27,293 bases of DNA from Campylobacterales bacterium (GCA_019752775.1 JAIELU010000231.1:1-27293), one strand, 5' to 3'. Positions 1 to 8,369 are shown, numbered from the stretch's first letter. Notes: generated by a model from the letters alone, not told the origin. Made by a program: numbers and translations.

Positions 1-842
1 TGTTTTGATAAATTCCCTAAATTTCTAGCTGTATATCCAACTGTGTAGATATTTGAATCATCATAATCAGCATCCATTGAACCAGTTGGATAAAGAATAT
101 TATCACTTCTATTTGCGGTATAAGATAGTTTTATTTCTGAATCATCATCGATGTTAAATTGACCTTTAGTTAAAAGTGTTTTTTTCTCATATGCTTTTTG
201 TTTTGTATTCGAATATTGATTTGTATATGGGACACCTTTTACTATTTGTTGTTCGCTAAAATTATTTCCATCTCCATCTTTGTACTGATCACTTCTTTCA
301 GTTGAAGTTGAAACTAATAATTTAACTCTGTCAGTTCCACCACTTACAGTTGCACTAGCTTTTCTATAACCGTAACTTCCAGCGTTTAAGTTAATTTCCC
401 CATGAACATCTTTTGTTGGTTCTTTTGTCTCTACTTTTACAAGTCCACTTAATGTTCCAAAATTTTCTACATCATAAGGACCTTCAATTATTTTTACACT
501 TTGTACATTATTTGATAAAACATGAGAAGTTGCTGGATCCATTCTATTTGGACAAGCTCCATAGATTTTTGCATCATCAAGAAGAATATTAATATTATCT
601 TTTTTTTGTCCTCTTAAAATAATATCATTTGCAATTCCACTTCTTCTTACTATTGAAATAGATGGAACATTTTTACTTAAAGCTTCAGATAAATCAGCAC
701 TTTTCAGTTCTTCAGAACTAACATCTTTTACTATTGTTGAGTTTGCAGTTTCAACTACACTAATTGTTTCTAAAGTTTCAACTTCACTTGCATTTAACAA
801 AATAGCAGTTGTTATAAGTGATAAAGAGATAAATTTTCTCAT
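1..842 (-). CDS. TonB-dependent receptor, OprC/NosA-like (putative copper), N-terminal part
   Basis: Outer-membrane, TonB-driven receptor. The ATG is at 842-840 behind an AAGG seven bases upstream, and the frame stays open through 280 codons to the window edge, so the C-terminal barrel is missing. Residues 1-18 are a signal peptide (short basic start, hydrophobic stretch, LNAS cleavage context). Residues 40-140 form the plug, with LSEAL near 51, IILRGQ at 74-79 and an IIEGPYDVENFG box at 118-129. The plug contains Cys97-x3-Met101 (sequence CPNRM followed by DPATS). This matches the CxxxM part of the copper site described in the OprC family. The second half of that site is HxM in OprC. Here Met256 lies at a plausible place, but there is no His two residues before it. 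It follows glpD by 69 bases; that gap has no strong promoter. Copper as substrate is inference; the receptor family is clear. Confidence 0.85.
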   Translation of the reverse strand, partial: MRKFISLSLITTAILLNASEVETLETISVVETANSTIVKDVSSEELKSADLSEALSKNVPSISIVRRSGIANDIILRGQKKDNINILLDDAKIYGACPNRMDPATSHVLSNNVQSVKIIEGPYDVENFGTLSGLVKVETKEPTKDVHGEINLNAGSYGYRKASATVSGGTDRVKLLVSTSTERSDQYKDGDGNNFSEQQIVKGVPYTNQYSNTKQKAYEKKTLLTKGQFNIDDDSEIKLSYTANRSDNILYPTGSMDADYDDSNIYTVGYTARNLGNLSK

Positions 843-911
843 AAATTTGCCTTAAATTAATAAATTTATGAAAGTATTACTAAGAGCTGTTAATTTTTTG
901 TTAATTATCTG

Positions 912-2504
912 TTAGAAATAATTATTTATATACTCTTTGCACTCAATTTTCTCATCTTCAACTCTTTTTTCATCCCAGAAAAGAATTTTTCCCATTTCAT
1001 CACATACAACATCAACACACTCAAGTGCCATTTTTTTATCTAAAAAACAAAGCCCTATTCTTCTTGCTAAAAAATCTATTGGTTTTTCTACAAATTCTTC
1101 TTTTATGCCATATTCTATTTCAGCTTTTAGATATGGTAATTTTGGATTTATTAATTCAAAATTATCTGTTTCATTTGCCAAATTTAAAACTCGAATACAA
1201 GAAGTTCCATACAAAGTTTTTAGAGATTCTTTTGTCATTTTTAATATAGGATAAAAACTCATAAATTTATCAAATTCTTCAATAGTTGCTTCATTTCCAG
1301 CTAATTTATAATTTCTTGTTTCACATTTTTTTTGTTTTTCTAAATCTTTATTTTTAATAAGAAAATCTACTAAATCTTCAGACATTTTTCTATAAGTTGT
1401 CCATTTTCCACCAGCTATTGAAACTAAATTATTTTTTGATTTTAGAATAATATGTTCCCGTACCATTTGTTGTGTTGCGTTTTTTTTCTCATTTTTTACA
1501 AGTGGTCTAATTCCACTCCATGAAGATAAGATATCTTCTTTTGTTAAGTGTTTTTCAAAATAGTCGTTTACTTCTTTTAATAAATATTCAATTTCTTCAT
1601 CTTTTAGTTTTTGATTTTCTTCATAAATAGTTTTATTATCAGTTGTTCCAATTAAACAATGATTTAAATAAGGCAAAATAAAAATAACTCTTCCATCTCT
1701 TGTATTTGGAAGTAAAATTCCTTCCTCAAAAGGCAAAAATTCCTTTGAAACTACAATATGAATTCCACTACTTAAAGCTAAAATTTCATTTGATGATTTA
1801 TCATCTTTTAATCTCAAATTATCTACATTTGCACCCGTTGCATTTACAACAATTTTTGCATTTATTTCATAAGTTTTATTTTGAGTTTTATCAAAATATT
1901 TAACACCTTTAATTTTATTATTTTTATCGTATAAGAATTCAATTACCTCACAATAATTTTTTATTATTGCTGCATTTTTAGAAGCTGTTTGTAGAAGTGA
2001 TATTATCATTCTTGAGTCTAAAAAACTTCCATCATAAAAAGAAATACAACCTTTTAATTTTTCTTGTTTTATATTTGGAAAACATAAAATACTAACAATT
2101 TTATTCATAAAAGAGTTTTTGCCTAAACTTTTTTTTCTTGCAATCAATTTATAAATTAAAATTCCAAAATATGTATAAATAAGATTTAAATATGAAAATA
2201 TTGGAATATTGATTTTTATTTTTTTGGAGAAATATGGAGCATTTTTTAAAAAAATTGCTCTTTCTTTTATGCCCTCTTTTACCAAATTATATTGAGTTAT
2301 ATCAAATTCTTTTATAGCTTTTTCAAGGTATCTAACACCACCATGAATTAACTTAGAACTTTTAGAACTTGCCCCACTTGCAAAATCATTTTTTTCAAGT
2401 AAAATCACATTATAACCTCGAAGTGTTGCATCCAAAGCTATCCCACTTCCAACACAACCACCGCCAATAATCACAATATCGTATTTTTCCTCAGACAATT
2501 CCAT
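912..2504 (-). CDS. glpD: Aerobic-type glycerol-3-phosphate dehydrogenase (FAD)
   Basis: Oxidises sn-glycerol 3-phosphate to dihydroxyacetone phosphate at the inner membrane face and passes electrons to quinone. Length is 530 residues, against about 500 in E. coli. The N-terminus has the FAD dinucleotide fold (DIVIIGGGCVGSGIALDA, residues 9-26) and the family signature region FASGASSKSSKLIHGGVRYLE (residues 41-61). TDN at about 290 and WSGIRPL at about 325 fit the DAO-type oxidoreductase body, and a C-terminal helical cap follows. The ATG has AGGGG five bases upstream. No glpK, glpF or glpR lies in the window, so the glycerol-3-phosphate probably comes from phospholipid turnover or biosynthesis or from uptake encoded elsewhere. 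The TonB-dependent receptor gene lies downstream on the same strand. Confidence 0.93.
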   Translation of the reverse strand: MELSEEKYDIVIIGGGCVGSGIALDATLRGYNVILLEKNDFASGASSKSSKLIHGGVRYLEKAIKEFDITQYNLVKEGIKERAIFLKNAPYFSKKIKINIPIFSYLNLIYTYFGILIYKLIARKKSLGKNSFMNKIVSILCFPNIKQEKLKGCISFYDGSFLDSRMIISLLQTASKNAAIIKNYCEVIEFLYDKNNKIKGVKYFDKTQNKTYEINAKIVVNATGANVDNLRLKDDKSSNEILALSSGIHIVVSKEFLPFEEGILLPNTRDGRVIFILPYLNHCLIGTTDNKTIYEENQKLKDEEIEYLLKEVNDYFEKHLTKEDILSSWSGIRPLVKNEKKNATQQMVREHIILKSKNNLVSIAGGKWTTYRKMSEDLVDFLIKNKDLEKQKKCETRNYKLAGNEATIEEFDKFMSFYPILKMTKESLKTLYGTSCIRVLNLANETDNFELINPKLPYLKAEIEYGIKEEFVEKPIDFLARRIGLCFLDKKMALECVDVVCDEMGKILFWDEKRVEDEKIECKEYINNYF

Positions 2505-2519
2505 AATTCCCCTACTTTC

Positions 2520-2561
2520 AAAGCTTTATACCAAAAGCTTTTTGTTAAGCTAGGATATAAT
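2520..2561. promoter_or_regulatory. Divergent glpD / small membrane protein promoters with paired AAAGCTTT sites
   Basis: On the plus strand TATAAT at 2556-2561 serves the gene at 2585. On the minus strand TATAAA at 2530-2525, preceded by TGG (extended -10), serves glpD, giving a start near 2518. Two perfect 8-base palindromes AAAGCTTT lie at 2520-2527 and 2534-2541, 14 bases apart, straddling the glpD -10. They could be operator half-sites or a hairpin. The -10 boxes are well supported; an operator role is inference. Confidence 0.5.
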
Positions 2562-2584
2562 AAAAATAAACAAAAAGGAATAAA

Positions 2585-2995
2585 ATGCAAATAATAATTG
2601 CTATTGCTGCTTTAATTATCGCTATTACTTTGATAATTTATAGAGTAAATAATCAATTTGAGAAAAGAGAGCTTATACTCCTTTTATTAGTTATTATAAT
2701 ATCTAGTATTACTTATATATTATACGAAAAAAAACAAGAAGAATTTTTTCCAAATTTATTTAAAGAAAAATATGAAAAAGAAAAAAATTTAATTATTGAA
2801 AGCTTAAGTGCAGAACTTTTAAATAACAAAGTTGTAAGCTCAAAAGATAAATTTATTTATAAATTTACTTATATTATAAAAAAAGAGAATCAAGAGTTTT
2901 TGTGTGTGGCTACAAATATTGAAATAGATAAAATAGAAGATAATTTTATATTTAAAAATTTCGAAGATTTAAAAGAAGAATGCCTAAAAAAATAG
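2585..2995 (+). CDS. Small two-helix membrane protein, unknown function
   Basis: I do not recognise the family. The product has 136 residues. Two hydrophobic segments lie at about 1-20 and 29-47, separated by a short charged loop (NNQFEKRE). A soluble, strongly Lys/Glu-rich domain of about 85 residues follows and ends in ECLKK. The start is supported by AAGGA six bases before the ATG and by a TATAAT box at 2556-2561. It is transcribed divergently from glpD and convergently to nth, so it is probably a single-gene unit. With two helices both termini should lie on the same side, probably the cytoplasm. Confidence 0.7.
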   Translation: MQIIIAIAALIIAITLIIYRVNNQFEKRELILLLLVIIISSITYILYEKKQEEFFPNLFKEKYEKEKNLIIESLSAELLNNKVVSSKDKFIYKFTYIIKKENQEFLCVATNIEIDKIEDNFIFKNFEDLKEECLKK

Positions 2996-3022
2996 TATAA
3001 AAGAACTCTTCTTCCAATATAT

Positions 3023-3670
3023 TTACGCAGGTTTAAAAGAAACTTTAGTTTTGCAAACCTGTGGGAATAAACAGTTATCACATTCAGGTTTCACTGCTTT
3101 ACAAATATATCTTCCAAACAAAACCATCGCTTGATGAAAAATATGTAAATCATGACCTTTTAGTTTTTTAACCAAATCAGCTTCTGTAATTTCAACATTT
3201 TTTCCATCACTGAGTCCCAATCGATGAGAAACTCTAAATACATGAGTATCAACAGCCATAAGATTTGCACCCTCAAACTCAATCATAAAAACATTTGCTG
3301 TTTTGTTTCCAACACCTGCTAGTTTCATAAGTTCTTTTTGGTTGTGGGGAATTTGTCCATCATAATTCATCAAAATACTTTGAGCCATTTTGATAATATT
3401 CTTTGCTTTATTATTAAAAAAAGAACAAGTGTTTAACAAAGTTTTTACATCTTCAAGTTGGGCAAGAGCCAATTCTTTCACACTTGGGTATTTTTCAAAT
3501 AAAGCTGGTGTGATAATATTTACTCTTTTATCAGTACATTGAGCTGATAATATTATAGCAATTAATAACTCATAATCATTTTTATAATTAAGTTCAGTTA
3601 CGGCTTCACTGTATTTCTCAATGAAAGCTTGTTTTATTATCTCAATATCTTGTTTTGTTGCTTTTTTCAT
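3023..3670 (-). CDS. nth: Endonuclease III, DNA glycosylase/AP lyase with [4Fe-4S] cluster
   Basis: Base-excision repair enzyme that removes oxidised pyrimidines and cuts abasic sites. It has 215 residues, close to the E. coli protein (211). The helix-hairpin-helix is LAGVGNKTA with catalytic Lys123, and the catalytic Asp141 sits in VDTHVFRVSHRLGL. The C-terminal cluster loop is intact: Cys190-x6-Cys197-x2-Cys200-x5-Cys206. Its ATG directly follows the uvrB stop (no spacer), so translation is probably coupled. It is the last gene of the run that starts with greA. As a cluster enzyme it depends on the assembly genes further right in the window. Confidence 0.96.
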   Translation of the reverse strand: MKKATKQDIEIIKQAFIEKYSEAVTELNYKNDYELLIAIILSAQCTDKRVNIITPALFEKYPSVKELALAQLEDVKTLLNTCSFFNNKAKNIIKMAQSILMNYDGQIPHNQKELMKLAGVGNKTANVFMIEFEGANLMAVDTHVFRVSHRLGLSDGKNVEITEADLVKKLKGHDLHIFHQAMVLFGRYICKAVKPECDNCLFPQVCKTKVSFKPA

Positions 3671-5644
3671 TTATATCTCTTTAACCTTAGCAATTTCGTC
3701 TCTCAATCGTATAGCCTCTTCAAAGTTTAAATCTTGGGCTGCTTTTTTCATTAGTCTATTTAATTCGATTAAAATTTTCTTTCTTTCACTAGCTGGCATT
3801 TTTTCTATTTTTTCTTTTTTCCATGCAAGTTCATCATACTCTTCTAGTTTTAGACTTTGGTCTAGTTTTCTTTTTGTTGATTTTGGCGTGATTCCGTGTA
3901 ATGTGTTATGTTCTTCTTGGATTTTTCTTCTTCTATTTGTTTCATCTATTGCAAACTGCATTGAAGCTGTGATTTTTTTTGCAAATAAAATAACTCTTCC
4001 ATTTTCATTTCTAGCAGCTCGTCCGATTGTTTGAATAAGTGATGTTTTACTTCTTAAAAATCCTTCTTTATCGGCATCTAAAATAGCCACCAACGAAGTT
4101 TCAGGAATATCTAAACCTTCTCTTAAAAGATTGATTCCAATTAATACATCAAAAACTCCAAGTCTTAGTTCTCTAATAATATGATTTCTTTGTATTGCAT
4201 CGATTTCACTATGCATATATTTAACTTTCATTCCTAAATCTGCATAATAACTTGCAAGTTCTTCTGCCATTTTTTTAGTTAAAACGGTTACTAAAACTCT
4301 TTCATTTTTAGCAACTACTTTTTTGATTTCATCATGAAGTTTTTCCACTTGAAATTCACTATCAACAATATCAATAATTGGATCAAGTAATCCAGTTGGT
4401 CGAATAATTTGCTCAGCTACAACTGAACTTAAATTTAATTCTAACTCATTTGGTGTTGCACTTACAAAAACATAATTTGGCGCTTTTTTTATAAACTCTT
4501 CAAACTTCAAAGGTCTATTATCCAAAGCACTTGGAAGTCTAAATCCATATTCAACTAAAACTTCTTTTCTACTTCTATCAGCTGCATGCATTCCTCTAAA
4601 TTGAGATAAAGATACATGAGATTCATCAACTACAAGTAAAAAATCTTTATCCATTTGTTCAAAATAATTCAAAAGAGAATATGGTGTTTCACCTGGTTGT
4701 TGACCAGTTAAATGACTTGCGTAATTTTCAATTCCTTTACACATTCCAGTTCCCTCAATCATTTCTAAATCAAACTCAACTCTTTGTTTTAGTCTTTGAT
4801 ATTCTACTAACTTTTGCTCTTTTGTATAAAAATCAAGTCTCTCATCCAGCTCTTCTTCTATTCTTTTTACAGCAGTTGCTAGTTTATCATTTGAAACAAC
4901 AAATGGATTTACTGAATAAATAATTGATTCTTGTAAATCTTTTATTTTATTATTTGTTAAATATTCTCTTTTAGAAATAGATTCCACCTCATCACCAAAA
5001 AACTCAACTCTTATAAATTCATCTTCATAATAAGCAGGGAAAATATCTATAACATCTCCATTTACTCTAAAATCTGCCCTATCAAAAAACTTATCATTTC
5101 TTTTATAACCCATTTCTACAAGTTTTATTAAAAATGCTTTCTGAGAATATTCAAAACCAACTTCGACCCTTTGAACCATAGCTTTGTATTCTTCGGGATT
5201 TCCTAAACCATAGTTTGCAGAAACAGAAGCTATTACAATAACATCATCAAAAGATAAAAGTGAAGCTGTGGCACTTAATCTTAATCTTTCTAACTCTTCA
5301 TTTATTGAACTATCTTTTTCTATAAATAAATCACTTCTTGGAATATAAGCTTCAGGTTGATAATAATCATAATAAGAAATAAAATATTCAACATGATTAT
5401 TTGGGAAAAATTGTTTAAATTCTGAGTACAACTGTGCTGCCAAAGTTTTGTTGTGAGTCATTATGAGAGTTGGTTTTTGTGTAGCTTCTATAACTTTTGC
5501 AATAGTATATGTCTTACCTGAACCTGTAACTCCTAAAAGAGTATTATATTGGTTCCCAGCTTTTATAGAATCACTTAAGGCTTTTATGGCAACAGGTTGA
5601 TCACCTGCAGGTTCATAATCACTTACTACTTCAAACTTTGCGAT
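3671..5644 (-). CDS. uvrB: UvrABC excinuclease subunit B, apparent ATC start
   Basis: DNA helicase-like damage-verification subunit of nucleotide excision repair. From ATC at 5644 the product has 657 residues (E. coli 673). Walker A GVTGSGKT is at 38-45, the aromatic hairpin SYYDYYQPEAY at about 90-100, DESH at 340-343, helicase motif VI QTIGRAARN in the last third, and the UVR motif that contacts UvrA in the final 35 residues. The first ATG in frame is codon 62, after Walker A, so starting there would remove the ATPase site and the conserved PAGDQP segment. Between the upstream stop (TAA at 5650-5648) and codon 62 there is no ATG, GTG, TTG or CTG. ATC at 5644-5642 lies six bases after AAGGA and gives the N-terminus MAKFEVVSDYEPAGDQP, typical of the family. 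A point mutation or read error of ATG is the main alternative. Confidence 0.93.
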   Translation of the reverse strand: MAKFEVVSDYEPAGDQPVAIKALSDSIKAGNQYNTLLGVTGSGKTYTIAKVIEATQKPTLIMTHNKTLAAQLYSEFKQFFPNNHVEYFISYYDYYQPEAYIPRSDLFIEKDSSINEELERLRLSATASLLSFDDVIVIASVSANYGLGNPEEYKAMVQRVEVGFEYSQKAFLIKLVEMGYKRNDKFFDRADFRVNGDVIDIFPAYYEDEFIRVEFFGDEVESISKREYLTNNKIKDLQESIIYSVNPFVVSNDKLATAVKRIEEELDERLDFYTKEQKLVEYQRLKQRVEFDLEMIEGTGMCKGIENYASHLTGQQPGETPYSLLNYFEQMDKDFLLVVDESHVSLSQFRGMHAADRSRKEVLVEYGFRLPSALDNRPLKFEEFIKKAPNYVFVSATPNELELNLSSVVAEQIIRPTGLLDPIIDIVDSEFQVEKLHDEIKKVVAKNERVLVTVLTKKMAEELASYYADLGMKVKYMHSEIDAIQRNHIIRELRLGVFDVLIGINLLREGLDIPETSLVAILDADKEGFLRSKTSLIQTIGRAARNENGRVILFAKKITASMQFAIDETNRRRKIQEEHNTLHGITPKSTKRKLDQSLKLEEYDELAWKKEKIEKMPASERKKILIELNRLMKKAAQDLNFEEAIRLRDEIAKVKEI

Positions 5645-5655
5645 GATTTATCCTT
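5642..5655 (-). promoter_or_regulatory. Ribosome binding site and ATC start of uvrB
   Basis: On the minus strand AAGGA (5655-5651) is followed by the stop TAA of the upstream gene, then ATC, then ATC, then GCA. The second ATC has the ideal six-base spacing to AAGGA; the first has only three. The stop and restart are separated by one codon, which suits termination-reinitiation coupling. Confidence 0.55.
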
Positions 5656-6178
5656 TTTGATTTTTCAATATATTAAATAAAATAATAGAAACTTCTCTTG
5701 CTGTCCAAATTATTTCTTTACTTAATTCATCTCTATTTTTTTCTATATTAACATGGTTTATATATTTTCTAAAGATTTTTTGAATCTCTTTTTCTTTTAA
5801 TCCATTGCTTAAATTTAAAATCATACTATTAAATAACTTCGTATCATAAGGAAGAATAAAATCTTTATGTACTTTTAAAAATTGAATCAAAAGGGTTACT
5901 TGCCATGAATGCCATTCAATTTTATCTAAAGCACTTGCAGGTTTATTTACATAATTTAAAGCTACATAAGAATCTGTGATTATTTTACAAGCTTGAAATA
6001 AAGAGTAAGGGTTCATCTGTTCTATTTTTTTTGGAAGTATTAAATCATTTATTTTTATTTCTGAATTATTAATATTTTCACTACTTTTCTTATTTTTTTT
6101 ACTACCCAATGATGTAGGAATTAAAATAACAACTATTAATAAAACAACTAATCCTATGACCAAAAACATCAAATTCAT
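5648..6178 (-). CDS. Membrane-anchored protein of unknown function
   Basis: I do not recognise the family. I start it at ATG 6178-6176, which overlaps the stop of the preceding gene as ATGA and has GGAG eight bases upstream. A longer reading from 6235 has no comparable site and would run inside the neighbour. The product then has 176 residues. A hydrophobic anchor lies at about 2-20 (MNLMFLVIGLVVLLIVV), followed by a basic, Ser/Asn-rich linker (about 25-40) and a soluble helical domain with two Trp close together (WHSWQ). The lack of Cys or His clusters argues against a metal enzyme. Its stop precedes the uvrB start by one codon. The orientation suggests a cytoplasmic domain tethered to the inner membrane. 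Linkage to uvrB and nth may be only positional. Confidence 0.75.
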   Translation of the reverse strand: MNLMFLVIGLVVLLIVVILIPTSLGSKKNKKSSENINNSEIKINDLILPKKIEQMNPYSLFQACKIITDSYVALNYVNKPASALDKIEWHSWQVTLLIQFLKVHKDFILPYDTKLFNSMILNLSNGLKEKEIQKIFRKYINHVNIEKNRDELSKEIIWTAREVSIILFNILKNQKG

Positions 6179-6873
6179 ATTTCTTCTCCATGAAATCCTG
6201 ATTTTGAGATTCTCATATATTTTTTCTGACAACATAAAGATGGAATATTTATATACTCTTTCTTATCAAAATAATATCCAACACCTTGATGATAATGTCC
6301 TTCTATTACAATATTTGTATTATAATTTTCTAATCTTCTTTTTACAATATGTTCAAAATTATTCATTTTATGGCAAATATTTTTACTCAATAATGCATTT
6401 TCTATTTTTTTTGAAATAAAGAAATTTATATCTAAAAAGTTCATAACTCTTAAAAAAATAGTATTTCTTATAAATTTACAATACAAATCGTATTTCCAAT
6501 TTATAAAATTATCTCCATGTGAAATTGCAACAGTTTTTTCTTCAAATTTTGCAAATAATGGTTGATTTTCTCTTTTTATTACTTGGATATTTAGGAAAAG
6601 ATTTTTTAGATTATAATCATGATTTCCCTCTAAATAAATAATTTCTATTTCATTTGATAATGTATTTAGAAGGTTTATTACAACACTATTTTTTTTGACA
6701 AAATATCTACTTTCACCTGAAATAAAATCTATCATATCACCCATAAGAAAAAGTTGAGAAGTAAGTATTTTTTTACTTTCAACTTTTTTTAGAAATGTTA
6801 ATAATTCTTGGTTTTTATTATTAAAATGTGAATCAGCTACAAAAATAGCATCTGGTTTTATACTAAGGAACAT
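6175..6873 (-). CDS. Metallophosphoesterase, LpxH-like (UDP-2,3-diacylglucosamine diphosphatase?)
   Basis: Calcineurin-type dinuclear metallophosphoesterase of 232 residues. All metal-site motifs are present in order: Asp14-x-His16, Gly45-Asp46-x2-Asp49, Gly83-Asn84-His85-Asp86, His119-Gly-Asp121 and Gly192-His193-Tyr-His195. Size and motif spacing fit LpxH, which cleaves UDP-2,3-diacylglucosamine to lipid X in lipid A synthesis. A helical, hydrophobic insert at about 130-160 (FIRNTIFLRVMNFLDINFF) fits the lipid-binding cap of that family. Its start overlaps the end of argC by 11 bases, and no good Shine-Dalgarno lies close to it, so it probably depends on translational coupling. The phosphoesterase fold is certain; the substrate is inferred from similarity and not from any lipid A neighbour. 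Confidence 0.85.
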   Translation of the reverse strand: MFLSIKPDAIFVADSHFNNKNQELLTFLKKVESKKILTSQLFLMGDMIDFISGESRYFVKKNSVVINLLNTLSNEIEIIYLEGNHDYNLKNLFLNIQVIKRENQPLFAKFEEKTVAISHGDNFINWKYDLYCKFIRNTIFLRVMNFLDINFFISKKIENALLSKNICHKMNNFEHIVKRRLENYNTNIVIEGHYHQGVGYYFDKKEYINIPSLCCQKKYMRISKSGFHGEEI

Positions 6874-7867
6874 AGGCTATTTTAGGAATTCCCTCATATT
6901 CTTCATATCCACAAATGATATTTGCATTTACTACAGCTTGAGAAGAAGCTCCTCTTAGAAGATTATCAATAGCAGAACTAACAAATAAAGCTTTTCCATT
7001 TTTAGCTACAAATAAATCACAAAAATTTGTTCCAGCAACCGATTTTACATCAACTGGCTTTTCTCTAATTCTTACAAATTCACTATTCTTATAAGCATTA
7101 TTTAAAACTTCATTTACATCAATATCTTCTTTTAATGTAGCAAATACAGATACTAACATTCCTCTAGTAAGTGGCAATAAATGAGGTACAAAATTTATAG
7201 AAATATCTTTACCTTTTAAAATCTTCACTTTTTCATGAATCTCTGGCATATGTCTGTGTTTAAAAGGATTATAAGCATGAACATTATCATTTATTTGACA
7301 ATAATGCGTTGTTTCACTAGGAGTTTTTCCTGCTCCACTAACACCTGATTTCGCATCAATAAAAATTTGAGCATCTGTATCAATATAATCAATAAATGGT
7401 AATAATGCTAAAAGTGAAGCTGTTGGATAACATCCTGGGTTTGCGATTAATTTTGCAGTTTTAATATCTTCTTTAAAATATTCAGGCAAACCATAAACAG
7501 CATCTTTGATATGTTCTTTATCTAGGTGTTCACAATAATGTTTTTCATAAGTTTCAAGTTCAAGTCTATAATCAGCACTTAAATCAATAACTTTTACGCC
7601 AAGTTCTAAAAGCTCTTTTGCAAATGACATTGCAGTTTTATGAGGAAGTGCTAAAAAGGCTAAATCAGCTACTTTTGCAACTTGTGACGCATCTGCCAAA
7701 CTTACATCCATATTTATTACATTTTTTAAACAAGGATGTAAATCTTGAACATTTATATCCCCACTTGAATTTGCAATATATGCAATATTAAATTTAGGAT
7801 GATTAATTAAAATCTTTATTAATTCTAAACCAGTATAACCACTAGCACCAATAATCGCTACATTCAT
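6863..7867 (-). CDS. argC: N-acetyl-gamma-glutamyl-phosphate reductase
   Basis: Third step of arginine synthesis: NADPH reduction of N-acetylglutamyl phosphate to the semialdehyde. It has 334 residues from ATG 7867-7865, which overlaps the greA stop as ATGA. An ATG eight codons upstream lies inside greA and adds residues not seen in the family. NADP-binding GASGYTGLELIKIL is at 7-20, the catalytic Cys146 in NPGCYPTAS and the catalytic His region HRHMPEIHE at about 204-212. The other arginine gene here, argH, is not adjacent but lies about 2.2 kb away on the same strand with its own promoter. Confidence 0.95.
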   Translation of the reverse strand: MNVAIIGASGYTGLELIKILINHPKFNIAYIANSSGDINVQDLHPCLKNVINMDVSLADASQVAKVADLAFLALPHKTAMSFAKELLELGVKVIDLSADYRLELETYEKHYCEHLDKEHIKDAVYGLPEYFKEDIKTAKLIANPGCYPTASLLALLPFIDYIDTDAQIFIDAKSGVSGAGKTPSETTHYCQINDNVHAYNPFKHRHMPEIHEKVKILKGKDISINFVPHLLPLTRGMLVSVFATLKEDIDVNEVLNNAYKNSEFVRIREKPVDVKSVAGTNFCDLFVAKNGKALFVSSAIDNLLRGASSQAVVNANIICGYEEYEGIPKIAYVP

Positions 7868-8352
7868 TGTAAAATAATTTCCTTGTAACATACACCTAAA
7901 ACTTCAAAAGTTCGAACTCCACCTGGAAGTGTGGCTTTTATTTCATCGCCCTCTTCTTTTCCCATTAGCTGTTTGGCTAGTGGAGAATTAAATGAAATCA
8001 TTCCTTTTTCGGCATTTGATTCAACTCCACCAACAATCATATAAGTAAGTTCTTCATCTGTTTTTGTATCAACTAAAGAAACAGTTGAGCCAAAACTTAC
8101 TTTATTATGAGGAAGAGTTGCTGGATCAATTATTACAGCTTTTGAAATAACTGCATTTAATTCAGCTATTTGAAAATCAATTAGTTTTAATTTATCTTTA
8201 GCAGAGTGATATTCAGCATTTTCTTTTAAGTCTCCTAATTGTCTAGCTTCTTCAAGTGCAATTACAGTTTCAGGTCTTTCTGATTTTTTCAAAAAGTCTA
8301 AATCTCCCGTAATTTTGTTATACCCAGCTAGGGTCATTGGTTCTTTATCCAT
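7864..8352 (-). CDS. greA: Transcription elongation factor GreA
   Basis: Rescues backtracked RNA polymerase by stimulating transcript cleavage. It has 162 residues from ATG 8352-8350. GGAG lies six bases before this start; a TTG four codons further upstream overlaps that ribosome binding site and is unlikely. The N-terminal coiled coil carries the acidic tip region ARQLGDLKENAEYHSAKD (about 36-53), and the C-terminal FKBP-like domain covers about 80-158. It is the first gene of the minus-strand run greA-argC-lpxH-like-unknown-uvrB-nth, so repair and arginine genes share a promoter with an elongation factor. Confidence 0.95.
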   Translation of the reverse strand: MDKEPMTLAGYNKITGDLDFLKKSERPETVIALEEARQLGDLKENAEYHSAKDKLKLIDFQIAELNAVISKAVIIDPATLPHNKVSFGSTVSLVDTKTDEELTYMIVGGVESNAEKGMISFNSPLAKQLMGKEEGDEIKATLPGGVRTFEVLGVCYKEIILQ

Positions 8353-8369
8353 GAACATCTCCAATAAAT

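Noticed and set aside
937..1254. Plus-strand open frame inside glpD
   Set aside because: Antisense to a complete, motif-bearing glpD, with no ribosome site and low-complexity Phe/Leu/Ser content.
3621..4034. Plus-strand open frame across the uvrB/nth junction
   Set aside because: Antisense shadow of two conserved genes; its Ser/Phe/Leu-rich sequence is the usual product of reading Lys/Glu-rich genes backwards.
6178..6235. Longer N-terminus for the anchored protein before uvrB
   Set aside because: It lies wholly inside the phosphoesterase gene and puts 19 polar residues before the membrane anchor; the ATGA overlap with GGAG upstream is a better start.
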